A DNA stretch of 64,000 bases from Liopterus haemorrhoidalis. Its lineage: Eukaryota > Arthropoda > Insecta > Coleoptera > Dytiscidae. Below are positions 1 to 13,700 of this stretch, piece by piece. The stretch lies in NCBI GenBank assembly GCA_963971575.1, contig OZ020625.1, forward strand, positions 25,197,253 to 25,261,252. Reading direction: 5' to 3'. Position 1 is the first letter of the stretch, and the number at the start of each line of letters is the position of its first letter. Made by a program: the position numbers and the translations under genes. The notes beneath the pieces are model-generated. The model was not told where the DNA came from, ran no database searches, and saw only the letters and a list, made by a program, of their open reading frames with translations.

Positions 1-68
1 AGAGTTGTATAAGCATGCCAAATTTCAACTCTCTAGGTATAGCCGTTTGGCTACAATTTTTACCGAGC

Positions 69-101
<33 letters not shown>

Positions 102-181
102 GGCAGACAGACAGACAGACAGACAAAGCACAAAATGATGGTATAAGGGTTTTTTGGTCATACCTACAAAATCCTTAAAAT
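1..181 (-). mobile_element. HINE-A copy (a), 5' end only
   Basis: This copy is cut by the window edge. Read on the minus strand it begins with an AGG-TTTTGTAGGTATGACC terminus (AAGGATTTTGTAGG here). A (GTCT)n tract and the conserved block CCAAACGGCTATACCTAGAG follow. The same block recurs in at least six other copies. Confidence 0.75.
67..124. repeat. (ACAG)n microsatellite
   Basis: There are about 14 units of ACAG with one GGCAG variant. It lies inside HINE-A copy (a). Unit number differs in every copy of the family (about 3 to 14). Confidence 0.9.
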
Positions 182-947
182 TGTGGGTAGATACTTTTAT
201 GGGGGGGGGGGGCATTGCATTCGTAATAAGTTGTTAGCCTTAATAATTTGTCACCTTAGTATAAAGGCGCATTGTAAGAATGTCTGCTCCAGTCGCCAAA
301 ATATCACCGCATGGCCCTGCAAAATTGCCGCTAGCTCTGAACTTGGGACGAGTTTGCAGTACAAACTGCACTGCACGATATTTGCCGAACGATCTTCGTG
401 CGGCACGGAGCACACAGAAACCTTATGCCGAACATTTCTCGTGTAAATTATGCAGAATGTGTAGATTATTAGCTTACGCCGTACAATAATACTTACTTAA
501 AGGTTTAGCTCCATCTGTTCTACTAATAACAGTAAAAAACAAAAACACGCAAAATATAATACTCTTCATTATTTTAACTAAAAAGAAAACATAGTAAAAT
601 TTTATTTATTAATATATACATATATCAAATAACAATACATTATTAATTATTATATTTAATAAATAATTAATATATTATTTCTTTTCGGACCATTTACTTA
701 AAACAGTAAAATAATTGTTAACATTCTGAACGTTCTGAATTAAAAAATAATGTGTTTCTTCCAATGACGTTATTTAATATAGACACAGCATTCTCAATGC
801 TTTAGCACTGTTTGATCTGATGCCAAAACCCTGTGGAGATGGAAGGGAGATTTGCCCCTTTGACTATAGCAGGTTGCCTAATATACATTTATTTTTTCAA
901 GCTACTGCTAGGAGATGTTATTATTAGCACTGTCACAGTACAGTAAA

Positions 948-1213
948 ACCTTGTTTAGCGTTTCCTCGATTAACGCTGATTCGATATAACGCAGTAAAAA
1001 AGCTCAACATTTACGCTTATTCAAATTATCACGGCATTTAATTGATTCGTATCCAAGGATTCTTAACGAGAAGAGCCTATTGTTGGCCACATTCTCAACC
1101 TAATCAATACAGCAAGGCTAGGAAATGTAGATGAGAAAGATATTGAGGAATTACTGCAGTTTTCTGGTGAGAACCTTACCAACGACGACCTTCAAGAACT
1201 GACAGAATATTGA
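948..1213 (+). pseudogene. pogo/Tigger transposase remnant (C-terminal end)
   Basis: CAGTAAAACCTTGTTTAGCG at about 951 resembles a Tigger-type terminal repeat. From 1082 to the stop at 1211, one frame reads VGHILNLINTARLGNVDEKD then IEELLQFSGENLTNDDLQEL TE, the acidic C-terminal motif typical of pogo/Tigger transposases. The catalytic core is missing. Confidence 0.6.
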
Positions 1214-1499
1214 AATATTGAAATATTTATTTTCTTTAAATGTATATAATATAAAAACCTACAAGCTATATGAATGATATGCTAAAACATTCAGGTTATT
1301 TAAATATTGTTTATCAAATTTATTTTATTCTTATTAAAATTTTCAGTTTACAGTATCAAACCAGTGGCGAAGGGAAACCTCCCATAGACTTGCCCCCCAA
1401 AAAAAAAATAAATAAATAAAATAAAATTTAATTTACATTTTTTTTTTTAAATATTTAGATAAATCTTCAAAAATACATCAAATTATGTTCTATACAAAT

Positions 1500-2003
1500 T
1501 TTGTTACGAATTAATTATCATGACCATGGAAACGTTACATATAAATATGAAAAAATTGAGACTAGGAAAAATTTTAAATAATTTTACAAAAAAATTCAAA
1601 ATTTTTCCTTTTATCAAAAAACGTCTCAAATAAAAGTTATTAGTTATTGCATTTATAGTAACTTTTGTTCAATAAATTTTTTCGAAATATTTTTCTGTTG
1701 TTAAATATTCGCAAAAATCTTAAAATCGACACGAGAAAACTCCCATTTCTATTCAAACGATCTTTATAAAAAACAATATGGTTCTTCCCATTTAGTAGGA
1801 GAATTTTTTAGTACCAAAACGAATTCTCTAAGTTGAACCGTTCTTGAGTTATCGTGTATACATACAGACACACACACATACGGACGGCACTTCGAAAATA
1901 GGTTTTTTGGATTCCCTGGACCATGAAACGTGGTCATCAGTCAAAATCTCGACATCGAAAATTTTCGCGGTTACAATACTTGCCCCTTATATATTAAGGT
2001 CGG
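1500..2003. mobile_element. HINE-B-related fragment
   Basis: Starting at TGACCATGGAAACGTTACAT, this stretch aligns with the family at 29995-30560 and 42130-42612 through AATAAAAGTTATTAGTTATTGC and AATCGACACGAG. It then diverges. It has a short ACAC/ACGG tract near 1870 in place of the longer tetranucleotide arrays. Confidence 0.55.
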
Positions 2004-2027
2004 GCAAGTAAAAATGATTCACGGTAA

Positions 2028-2205
2028 GTTCATCGAAAATCAATTCATCGAAAGCAAATTGATCGAAAATCAATTCATCGAAAACGAGTTCATCGAAAAC
2101 GAGTTCATCGAAAACGAATTCATCGAAAATCAATTCATCGAAAATCAATTCATCGAAAATCAATTCATCGAATGATAAATTCATCGAATCGTCAACTTAT
2201 CGAAA
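2028..2205. repeat. 15-bp minisatellite, about 11 units
   Basis: The unit TTCATCGAAAATCAA alternates with TTCATCGAAAACGAG. It is the left subterminal array of the element at 2004-3950. The apparent protein of F-I-E-N repeats here is only the translated array. Confidence 0.9.
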
Positions 2206-2385
2206 AAAAATATTTTGTAAATATTTGAGAGTGCATTTTTAATTGTGGCTCTGTTTCAATTTAATATGTATTCTAAATTTCTTCTTTCCATTGTTGCTAG
2301 TTGCTTGTAATGTTAGTTGCTGTTTAAATATAAATTAAAAGTTTAATTTTTTCAGTGTTATTTTTAATCTCCCTTGTCCTTTATA

Positions 2386-3159
2386 CAGGGTGTTAGTTTG
2401 AAACGGGGCACCCCGAAAATCTCCTTTATTTGTAAAGATACAAAAAATCTTCAGAACAAAAGTTAAACTAGACAAAAAGGCCCATCTAAAGGTTACTATA
2501 AGAATTCTGAGGCACTTCCGGTTTCACCGGAAATGATGTCAACTTTTGATCTAGCCTAGGGAATCGATAATTTTATATTTTTTTCCTAAAAGTACATTAA
2601 ATTAGCTTTACAATGACACCAAAAAATCATTTTTTTATGTTAACCATTTCAAAATGGCGACCATTTATTTACAAAATAATAATCAACATAAGTTTTACAA
2701 AGTAGAACGTAGCAAGCTTTGAAAACAATAAAAAAAGAAATAATTGTAAAAAGTAATAGTTTTTTTTTCTAAATAGTCAAATAGTTTATTTTAGAGATAT
2801 TTTGTTTCTTTTTTTATTGTTTTCAAAACTTGCTACGTTCAACTTTGTAAAACTTATGTTGATTATTATTTTGTAAATAAATGGTCGCCATTTTGAAATG
2901 GTTAACATAAAATTATGTATTTTTGGTGTCAATGTAAAGCTAATTTAATGTACGTTTAGGAAAAAAATATAAAATTATCGATTCCCTATGCTAGATCAAA
3001 AGTTGACATCATTTCCGGTGAAACCGGAAGTGCCTCAGAATTCTTATAGTAACCTTTAGATGGGCCTTTTTGTCTAGTTTAACTTTTGTTCTGAATATTT
3101 TTTGTATCTTTACAAATAAAGGAGATTTACGGGGTGCCCCGTTTCAAACAAACACCCTG
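2386..3159. mobile_element. Palindromic foldback element, TA target site
   Basis: Two inverted arms of about 380 bp meet near 2778. The ends read CAGGGTGTTAGTTTGAAAC and GTTTCAAACAAACACCCTG and are flanked by TA on both sides. A partial copy of one arm lies at 16068-16500. There is no ORF; it looks like a MITE that could form a long hairpin. Confidence 0.8.
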
Positions 3160-3782
3160 TATATAAACTATATGTCTAATAATAATTATAATAAATAATA
3201 CAATAATCCCTTGAGATTCGTAATTAATGCGGACCGTATACTTTTGGGTAACTCGAATTTTACTTAAGTCGAATTGGAATTTTTATAAAGGAACAAAAGA
3301 AATATAAACTACATAAATACATATATAAAAGAAACAAGACAAAAATAAACTGAAATTCATTTACATATACTATTCTATATGTACTTACATACAAATAGAA
3401 AATATTTTTTTTTTGTAAACTTGTATGTTACTCTACTCAAAAAAAATTCCATTTTTTGAAATTTTCATTTTACGTAACTGTGATTTTACGTAAGTCGCGT
3501 GTTACGTATCTCGGGGCATTATTGTATAACAATATTAATGGTACTTGTATTATCACCACATTTTTAATATATAATTTTTGCAAATTTAAATTAAGTTTTA
3601 GTGAGATCATTTTTGGTGCATATTTGAGGATAATCAAAGACTCAAATAATATATTTTTTTAAACCATATAAAAAAATTTAATCAATTATTTCTTAGTCTG
3701 TCTAATTTTTTTGACCACTTCTTTTTTGACTTTCCGATCCTCTCGGCATTCCTCTCAAATATTTGCAAAACATTTTTTTTTT

Positions 3783-3912
3783 TCGATGAATTGATGATTC
3801 GATGAATTGATCATTCAATGAATTGATTTTCGATGAATTTGCTTTCGATGAATTTGCTTTCGATGAACTCGTTTTCGATGAACTCGTTTTCGATGAATTG
3901 ATTTTCGATGAA
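3783..3912. repeat. 15-bp minisatellite, inverted partner array
   Basis: The same 15-bp unit in the opposite direction (TTCGATGAATTGATT, TTCGATGAACTCGTT) mirrors the array at 2028-2205. Confidence 0.9.
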
Positions 3913-3950
3913 CTCGTCGGTTACCTAAAAAAATATATATTTTTACTTGC

Positions 3951-4523
3951 AATTCTTGTAGGTAAAATATTGAAGTAAGCAACCCGCACTACTCAAAGGG
4001 ACAATCTCCCGTATCCCGCCTACGGAGATGTTGGCTTCATAACAAGTTACCTACGTTCATTCTCTATGTTATATAACCTCATTGGTTTCTACAAATGATG
4101 AAATGGGTACTAAAAATTAATGTGGTGTGAATTTTCAAATATTTCTTGGTTATTTGGATTGGATTTTTTGGATATTTAATAAGTGATATTTCTGGCACAT
4201 ATATGTTATTATTATTGTTATTATCACATGAAAATTTCTTTTGTTTTGTATTGTTCAACTAGATCTGCCACCTTTCCGGTAGCAGAAGTTCATAAAGAAG
4301 TGCATAAATTACCAATAGTAATGGACCTAAAATTTAACCCTGCGGTACTTCATAGTCAACCTAGTGTGCGTAGAGATAAACTTTCGTAGATATCTTTTTC
4401 GGGATAATCTTTTTTACCGCCGAATTTTGAAATATGGAAAGGTGGCAGCTCTATCTTATCCAGATCTCTAAATTTCTTAATTTTTTCTAAAGAACAATCT
4501 TTTAAATTCATTTGTTGTGACTT
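3951..4523. other. Intergenic stretch downstream of gene A
   Basis: I see no gene. The last ~100 bases before the gene A stop codon are shared with the 3' flank of gene B (50610-50723). A 68-codon open frame at 4183-4389 has no recognisable features. Confidence 0.5.
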
Positions 4524-4529
4524 TTTATT
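4524..4529 (-). promoter_or_regulatory. Poly(A) signal AATAAA of gene A
   Basis: AATAAA on the minus strand lies about 40 nt after the stop codon. At the matching place downstream of gene B the sequence reads AACAAA, so that copy lacks this canonical hexamer. Confidence 0.5.
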
Positions 4530-4568
4530 AATTTTTCTTCAGATTTCCATTTTGCTTTATCCTCCATA

Positions 4569-4703
4569 TCACGGTTTCAAATCTGAAGTTTTAATCACTT
4601 TTTTGCCTTCTTTAGCACTTGCTACTGGTTTCTCGTAAGTGCAATACGTTTCAGACATTCTCATGTATTGGAAAGCTGCATGGTAAAGATGTTTCAGCTG
4701 ATC
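4569..4703 (-). CDS. Gene A exon 16: C-terminus and stop codon
   Basis: This exon is 135 nt and encodes [20 protein letters not shown], then [24 protein letters not shown] and TGA. The YHAAFQYM helix matches the end of PTP domains (QYxFCYxxxLEY). The gene B counterpart at 50724-50858 has the same protein sequence. The tail is short and Lys-rich, with no further domain. Confidence 0.9.
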   Translation of the reverse strand, partial: DQLKHLYHAAFQYMRMSETYCTYEKPVASAKEGKKVIKTSDLKP

Positions 4704-7700
4704 CTACAAATTATAAATAGAAATATTAGACATTAATCGGGACTATTCTCTAAGCATGATGTTAAAATCTTAGCGTCAGAAACTGACGTTAATTTTTCTA
4801 ACACCATTTTTAACCTAAATGCTATTCGCTAAACATATATGTGTTAAAATTATTGCGCGGCGACGTTAAAATAGCCAGTTAACGTTCTACAACAAGCGTG
4901 GGCTTTAAACGGTGGCTTTAAAAGTTAACGCTAGTGTTTAGTTTGCAAAAATGGCTGATCCTATTTAAGTAAATGTCATGTTATTTAAAAAAAAAAATGA
5001 ATAAAACACAAGATGGTAGGAATATTAATCAACTTTCTATTACTTTTTAAAGTGAATTCTTTACAGTAGAGATAAGAATAACGCTTCATAATTTTTGTAA
5101 TACAAGTAACCCAGACGCAAGTTCAAGTAATTGTATAGAAAGGAAGTAAATGGAGTATTGGAGAGCAGTTTTGGTTTTTGTTGAGACACAGAACTTAAAA
5201 TTATAATCCTCTGAAAGCTACAAAACTTCACTTATGCCTCCGCCGTGTTTCAAAATATCGCAGTACATTTTAATGGTGTATTATTTGAAGAAACAATTGA
5301 TGAGATTGATAATGACGATCACAACAGTGTTATTCTAGGGTAGAAATAGCGTAATAAATCAAATTTAATAATTAATATCACCGAACACCTTTTTAAAAAT
5401 AGAATGAACATATAATTCACATATTATTAAAAAATTAGATAAACTGTTATAATACAATGTAGTATATAAATTGACTAAACAAAAGTTGAATACAGTTATA
5501 TTTTTTTTTAATACACTGTGGAAACCAGTTATAATGAGTATCACAGGACCAAATATTTCTGTTCCATTTTTAAAATAAATTTCGCCACTGAATATTTAAT
5601 TCAACACCAAAATATTAGGTTAATATTCTCTTGGCATTTGACTAAATAAATACTCCTGTTAAAATTCAACGTTACAGCGCATGCGCCTGCAGTTAATATT
5701 AGCCTCTCTACAGGGTGAGTTAGCGCCTCGCGTTAACAAATATTGTATTAACGCTTACCTTAACAAATGCTCTTACAGAATAGCATTTTTGGATAATGAC
5801 GTTAGACATGGAGTTAAAATAAAAATATTAACCTGACGCTAATTTTAACACATTTCTTACAGAATACACCCGAATGAGTGCTAGATAAAATTAGGATTGC
5901 CAACTAGTGCCACTCATGGCACGTTTACAATTTTGGATTAATTTTATTTACCAAATTCCCTTCTTCTTCTTGTTTTTCAATCATAAAATTGAAAATACAA
6001 AAGAAATAGAACTTAATTAAAAATTGATCATTTTAAAAATGATGACGCAGTTTTCATTACTCGCTACATGCGCCAAAATGACTTGTTACGTTTCTGTTTT
6101 ACACTATGTACACTAAGAACTACATGCCCAAATTTACCTGAGATGAAATAAACTGTCCTCTATTTTTTTTGACGAGTCTCACAGCTGACACTATATCACA
6201 GTGGCTTTCATTTTTAATTTGTTCGACAATGGCTGCCATGGCCACGAAAAATCCACTCGCTTTCGCACCGTCACTGAAACAGATAAGTTTATTAAAATAA
6301 ACATCGTTACGGGTGACGAAACGTGGATTTATTCATATGAACCGTAAACTAAGAAACAATCTACTGTTTGAGTCTTCCAAGATGAACCGAAATCCAAAAG
6401 TTGTTCGTTCACGAACCACTTCCAAGAAAATGGTCGCTTGTATTTTTGGTTGGTATGGACATGTCGCAACCATTCCTTTAGAGGATTAGAGAACAGTTAA
6501 TGCTAAATGGTATACAAAAATTTGTTTGCCAGAAGTCATCGACAAAATAAGAAAAAACCACCAAAAACTTCGCATCATTCTTCATCATGACAATGCAAGC
6601 TCCCACACAGCACGTCAAACAATTGATTATTTGAAGGAAAAAAACATCTAATGAATGTCTAATTGCCCGTATTCACCTGATTTATCCCATAAATACTTTT
6701 TTTTTTGTTCCCCAATGTCAAACAAAAAATGCCTGGACAGCTATTTTCATCATGTCAAGAAGCTGTTGAAGCCTTCGAAAACCATGTTTTTGAGATACCA
6801 ACTTCAGAGTGGAAAAAATGTTTCGAGAATTGGTTTGAGCGCATGCAAAGGTATATAAATCTTAAAGGTGAATATTTTGAAAAGCAATACAACAGTTTGT
6901 TCCAAAAACAATTTTTCTTTCTTAGTTTTTGTAAAAACATAAAAGGCCCTCGTAATAATGAAATTTTATTTCTGAAATGACCGCTCCCACAACATCTAGT
7001 TTTAAGACTTTTATGAAACCGGGCATAAAATAACATGGACATTTTTTCACAAGTAAAAACGAATTACCCATATTAGACCGGGAGCTCATGACATTTTTGG
7101 TCTCCGATTTCATACAGCATGCCTTTTGGAGGAGAGAATATTTACCCTGTGACAACAAAAAAGGGATGGTACTAAACCCCTGCACGCTTTCCGGTCATAG
7201 GGAAAATTGCATTTTCCCTTGCACAACATTTTTGTGTTTTTCTCTGACTTAATATTGCTTGCCCTTTTGTCAAAAGAAAGTTATAACAAATTTAAAGTCT
7301 TTTAATTATAGGCATGCTGTATGAAATCGCGGAAAATCATATTTTTTTATTACAAGATCACATGACCGTTTGAGTCCTTTGGGACCCTCCGAATCGCATG
7401 CATATATTTAAAAGACTTTAAATTTGTTTTAACTTTCTTTTGATAAAAGGGCAAGCAATATTAATCAGAGAAAAGCACAAAAATTTTGTGTTTAAGTGGA
7501 AATGCAATTTTCCCTATGACCGGAAAGCGTGCAGGGGTTTAGTACCATCCCTTTTTTGTTGTCACAGGGTAAATATTCTTTCCTCCAAAAGGCATGCTGT
7601 ATAAAATCGGAGACCAAAAACTGTCATGAGCTCTCGGTCTATATCATATCCTAATGGTTTACATTCCATATTATGATCCTTATAAAACATATCGAAAGAA

Positions 7701-10700
7701 AAATATACTTACAAGCAAGTAACTACAATTGGATCCTTCTTATCTCTCCTTCTAAATGTGTCCTTTCCATTTTGTTTCCATGCTTGCTCCCATAATTTTA
7801 ATAAACCCTTCAGCTCTTTAGGGACATCCATGTTGTAGCACCAGTCCTTGAACTTCAGAAGTTGGATGGTTCGTTTGTAAGGATTTTTTGGATCAGTCAT
7901 ATCCTCCAACATAAGATTAACTCTGTCGTATGATTTCTGAGTAAAAGTATTCAAATATTCTAGTGTGAGATGTTTTCTTATTTCTACTATTACATTTTCT
8001 TTGGGCCAAAATGGTGTGCATGTCTGAAACATAAGATATATTTTAATTTACTCCAAAAGAAAATGAGTAATCACTCTTGCCTATAAGCAGGGATGGGGAG
8101 TCAGAATCGGAGTATGGAGTCGGGAGTCGAAGCTTTTTGGAGGAGTCGGAATCGGAATCGAGAGTCGGAGTCGGGAGTCGGAGAGAGAAAAAATTAACAA
8201 AAGTTCTATTCAGTGACACAAAAATAGTTTCATGAGAGGGGAGGGTTATAAAATGAGACGTATGGAAGTAATGACAAAACAAGGAAAATGCATCGAAGTA
8301 ATAAAAAATCCAGCTTCATGGGAGGTTCTAACCCCCAAATCCCACCAGCCTGCGCCTGATTTGTATTTGAATTTTTTAAATTCTTCACTCATTTTGTTTC
8401 TTTTTTTATATTTTATAAATGTATATACCATAATATATATTATATAACAACAAAATAAAGTAATCAATATAATCTGTCTCATTTTGTAATACGAAACTAG
8501 ATCTGGTTACTTTGGTGACTGTTGTGGTGTAAATATACTTTTATGGAAACATGTGAACTTGTAAATCTGGCTTTTAAATATTTGGTTAAGTTTTATTATA
8601 TTGAGGTTATATTCACTCAAAAACTATATATGTCAAGTAACAAATTGACATGTCAAAATTGTGATAGACATGTCAAATATTTTGAAAGGTGCCACTTCAG
8701 AATTACCACCCTAAGATGATATATTAAATATACACTATGGTCTATTTCAAAGTAGAAAAATGTGTGTAAGAAGATAGGAGCTGTTTGTCCTTGCTTCGGA
8801 TTGGTTTAGATCGTCATCCCTATTACACTGTAAAAATATTGTTTTTAGTCCAAGTTGACAGATGTTCAGTGTCGTACATTGGAAATATATATTATTTATA
8901 TTATTTAATTTTTCTCATATATTTTGTTATTATTTACATATTAGGACTTTTATTTATATTTTTGGCGTAGATTTTATGGAGAAAATTCTTCATTTAATTT
9001 GTTTTTACGCAGTTATATATTTTTTAGGTTATCTGACATATAAATATTTTTTGACAGTTGACAATTAACAGATCAAGAAAGAGGACTAATGTGAGGCCAA
9101 AAGACAGCCCAGCTGATTGTGCCCAACGAAGAAGTTATTGATATAATTTTTAGACCTTCATATATACATATATTTTTAATTTTTATTTACAATAATTATT
9201 TAAATAAGAAACTTTAGCTCTGAAGATATATTGTTTGTTTTATTGCTTTATTTAAACTCGTTTAGCCAAATCTATCTTTTTATATATAGTACATAATTTT
9301 TAAAATTAATATTTTTTTAACTTTTTCAAATTTCCCATTAAACTGAATTTATGTTGTATAAATAACGTAAGTGTATTATCTGCCTTGTTTATTTCAATAT
9401 CTTATTAACCTTTTTAATATTAAAAAAAAATCACTTGCTAACCCAGTTGCTACGCCCATGCCTTAGTTGTAACTTATTTTAAATTTCCCGCTATACTGCA
9501 TTTGATCAGTGTAAATTGTACTCGGTTCGCAGCGCTATCTACTTTTTTATACTTTGAAATAGACCATAAGATATAACTTTCATAGCGACGTCAGTACAGT
9601 TGGATATTACAGAATACTAAAAATGTTAAAGTTACTATTAAAGTTACTATAAAAGTTATCTTGTAGTAACGTTACTACACGGTAACTTTTTACAGAATTG
9701 ATCTGGATATAACCTAACTTTTTTGACAATTAGCGAAGTGGCAACAAGGGAAGTTTTTCAACTGTGACATCATCGTTATGGTAAATAGACTCTACTCGCT
9801 GGACTGATAACCTAAAGCGTATATGTGCGAACTGGCTACAGAAGTTCAAGACAGAGAAAATTGGATTTTTTTAAGGGAAGCATATATCCAGCAATGGATT
9901 TAAAACTTTCTTGTGTCTTACCTTAACTAAAAGTGGTATGTCTTACCTTAACTAAAAGTGGTATGTCATTGAGACAGACAACTACTTTAACATGTTGTTC
10001 AACGACCATTCTCCAGAAGTCCTCGACAGTGTTTGGCATCGGAAGAGGAGTTACAATAAACTGGTCACGTGTGTGAAATCCATCCACTGGAATAGCATTT
10101 ATATAATTCGAATAGGGAATGCTATCCTTTATTTCAAGTACAATCGCCTTTCTCTCTGAAAAATAAAATACTGCCTGTAAAACAACCTTATTCTTAAATC
10201 ATGAGTCATTTGCAACCAACTAGCGAACACAGGTATTTTCAGGTTCGAATCCGCTAGCGACTCCGATAACAAAATATGTGTGTGTAAGTATTATATATTT
10301 CATTTAGTAATACGTTACTAAATCTGGTGATTGTTGTGTTGTAAATGGACTTTTATGGTGCCATGTGAGGTTATACCCTTTTACACTAGATCTTTAAGAT
10401 CGGATGTTAAAGTGAATGTATCTTTAAACGCTAATGTGAAACCGTATGGCCTCGGTTAAATACAAGCGATGTTTAAGACAGAGATCTGCGTCTTAAACTT
10501 CGTCCGCATTGCCAACTTAATTTATATTATAAAAAAATACCCCTTGAATTTGTGCTATCAACATTTTATATTATCATAAACAAGAATACTGTATTATATC
10601 GACGTTATAAGAAGTTTATACTTATTGTTATAATAAAATTATTTATTTTAATAATGTGTTTAATAAAATACAGAGCTACAATAATTGAGATAAAATGTAT

Positions 10701-13700
10701 CGACTTACATGTTAATACAGGTGTAATATATTCTTTATTGTAGTGCCTTTATTGTAGAATGAAATTAAATATCCTTAATTGTTTATAATAATTCAAAATG
10801 TGCGTCTGCGTAGACAGTTCAAAACTGGTAATTTCATGACGGTAACTTAAGGACAAAATTACTGTAGCTGATGACAGCACCAGAGATTTAAACATCAAGT
10901 GTGAAAGCATACCGATCTTAAACATCGGTGAACTTTAAGTTCACTCGTCTTAAAGATCTAGTGTGAAAAGGGTATTATAAACCTGGCGAATCCAGTGTAA
11001 GGAATATTTTGAAATGACAAACTTACATTTAAAAGTCAGTATTACACTATAAAAGTAACCAAAATAACCAGATCTGGTTTGACCTTACAAATGTGAACGC
11101 AATATATTAAAGCGGGCAAACAATTAAATTTTACTGTGTAATAGTTTCTCACGATTTATTTCAAATTGATTTGAGATATAGTGTAAGTACGATTTTTCTG
11201 TGTGTTTATTTTTCCGTGTGCGCTTTTTTCCGTGTGTATATTTTTTCATGTGCGCTTTTTTCCGTGTGCGTATTAATCCGTGTGCGATTTTCCGGGTTCG
11301 TATTTTTATATTATATAAGAAATTGGAAATTTTATTTTAATAAATACAGACGATTCCGCTTAATTGGGCCGCCACCTTATTGGGGCAGCCGCTTATTTGG
11401 GCCAAATCTCAAAGAACAAAAACCAAACCAAGGAACCAACAGTAAATTTACATGTTTAATTGGGACAACATTCCGCTTAATTGGGACAGTAAATTTAAGA
11501 TCACAGTACATATTATGTTACATATATTCTCAAGAAAAAATATGTACAAAGAATTTAATATTACAGCGTTATTTTATGCAGGAAGGAAATGAAGGGAGCC
11601 CTACATCCGCACTGAATACCTGTGCTGATTTTGTAGAAGTGAAATGTTACAAAAACAAAAGACAGACTACACTTGACGCATTTTTGCATTGAATTAAATT
11701 GTATGTACTTATTTATTATTTTATTTTGGAATTTATTATTATTTTTTCTTAAAAGTTTATATTTTTTGGTTATATGTAATTTATAGGTTTGTCCAAGAGT
11801 TTATAAAATAAAATTACTGAAAGAAAAATATGCATTGTTTAATTGTATGTAAAATTCGCTTAATTGGGGCAGCCGCTTATTTGGGCCAAAATGCCTAAGT
11901 CCCGATGTGTCCCAATTAAGCGGAATCGACTGTATATTTTAAATTTAACATCTCAAATCATTTTTAATTTTAACATTATAAATGTAATGCACTGGGTGAA
12001 AATGAATCATTTTCCCATCTTAAAAAGTTAATGAATAAATAATTCGGAATAATACTCATTATTTGTCCAGTTTTTAATAATGGGCGAAGAGTTGATTCAA
12101 TTTGAATTGGATGAAGTTAGGCGTATGGCTAGAGAAAGTAGTCTGAGGTGTCGAGCAAGTTCCACATTAAGGTAATGATGTGTTTGCTAACACAGTTGGC
12201 AACGGGTGCACTAGTATAGTCGGTATAGTTCGTTGCTACAAGTATCGATGTACTATACTATATGCTTTCTCTGTCTATATCATTATAATTATTTGCATAC
12301 CCATAGTAACGTATAGTGACGCAAGTTGACAACTAACCTTCCAAATTATTTTAATAAAAAACAAAGCATTAGAAAGAAACGGAATGATTCGTAGATATTT
12401 TTACTAATTAGAGCACGAAAATAAATTCACAGCAGTACTCAAACAAACAAAATTATTAATTTCAAGGTAATAATTATAAATAAGGAAAAACTTATACTCA
12501 TACGTAAATTTTGGATTATAATTTGTTGTTTAATTAAATTAAATTTTTATGTTTCCCCTAAGTACAAAGTAATAAAATATTAAGTAAAAATATATTTATT
12601 CATATAATATATTGCTACAAGTTGTATTTAAATGTTTATTTTTATTTAAAAAAAATTAGTTACTGTAATGCATATCGTCGTCATCTGAACTATCGCTGTC
12701 ATTTCTTGTATTTATTATTATTGGATTAATATAATCAACAAGCCTTTCCCTTTCCCACCATTCATTTATTAAATTTTCGATTTTTTTAACAGATTTTGCC
12801 CAAGTTTCACAACTAATTTGATCACCGGCTACTTGCCACATTTTCAAAACTTCGTTATCACTATATCCGTTTTGACCAATATGTCTATCATAATAATTTT
12901 TTGTTATACCCCAAATTAGTTCAATGGGGTTAAACTGGCAGTGCTAAGGAGGTAATCTTAGTACTTCACGACCGCACGTTTGTGCTAATGTATCAATAAA
13001 AAAAAAATCTGGTTCAGATTTTCCTTTGTTTTCTCGTGATTTTGTTAGTGAGAAGTTCAGATTTATTACATTTTATAATTCTACGAATTGTTGATTCCGA
13101 AATCTTTAAGGCAGCTGCTACTCTTTGACGGACACAAGATAGAGAAATAAGTGGTCCATTGCTCTCTTTTTCGGATTTAAAATATTCCAGCAGATTTAAA
13201 ATTAAAGTTTGTAAATTTAATAATTCGCCGCAAGATCTATTAATTAATATTATTAACAGACACTGACAGCTAAGACAAATAACAAAAAACATTTTTAAAA
13301 TCGCTGAAAAATGGTAACTAGATTATTATATGATTTCAATTCTTGATACATACATGTAACAGTCAATTATCAGCAATCCGACTATATGCTTCATTTTGCT
13401 ATATTTTTCTTTCTCGGCCTACTCTAACATATTTTTATTTTTAATCACGATTTAAACTTACCTGGTACAATCTCCTTAATCCTAATCTTGTGGAGATTTT
13501 CATCTAAAGTGTTAAGCATGTCAACTCCAATATTATCAAAATCATACATCTTCTCTAGGTAACTCATCTGCATATTCAGTTCGCTGTGTCTCATCAGTTT
13601 CACGCTCGACATCTCGCTAGATTGCTCAGATATATTGGAACAAGGTAACACAGTATTGGGAACTGAGAGACAATCCAAAAGAACCAAATGTACAAATTTA

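Larger units (their letters stand above)
2004..3950. mobile_element. DNA element with terminal arrays of a 15-bp repeat
   Basis: The ends are inverted (GCAAGTAAAAAT at 2004, matched by ATTTTTACTTGC ending 3950). Just inside each end is an array of the unit TTCATCGAAAATCAA and variants (about 2028-2205 direct, about 3783-3912 inverted). No transposase is visible between them; a foldback element (2386-3159) is nested inside. Confidence 0.6.

Noticed and set aside
1930..2184. Open frames with F-I-E-N or F-D-E-L repeats on both strands
   Set aside because: They are translations of the 15-bp minisatellite at 2028-2205; both strands are open because the unit length is a multiple of three.
2028..3912. 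15-bp direct repeats considered as CRISPR or operator sites
   Set aside because: There are no spacers, and the inverted arrangement at element ends fits a transposon.
8785..9068. Two hydrophobic frames (61 and 68 codons)
   Set aside because: They are AT-rich, overlap in different frames and lie inside a non-coding TIR element.
10190..10275. GGTTCGAATCCGC near 10245 as a tRNA gene
   Set aside because: It has a B-box-like string, but there is no A box at the right distance and no cloverleaf; the region is simply intron sequence shared with gene B (56690-56750).
11171..11560. First two thirds of the 173-codon plus-strand frame
   Set aside because: The start is a CFFRVYIF-like low-complexity region before the Tigger terminus; only the C-terminal part (after 11580) resembles a protein.
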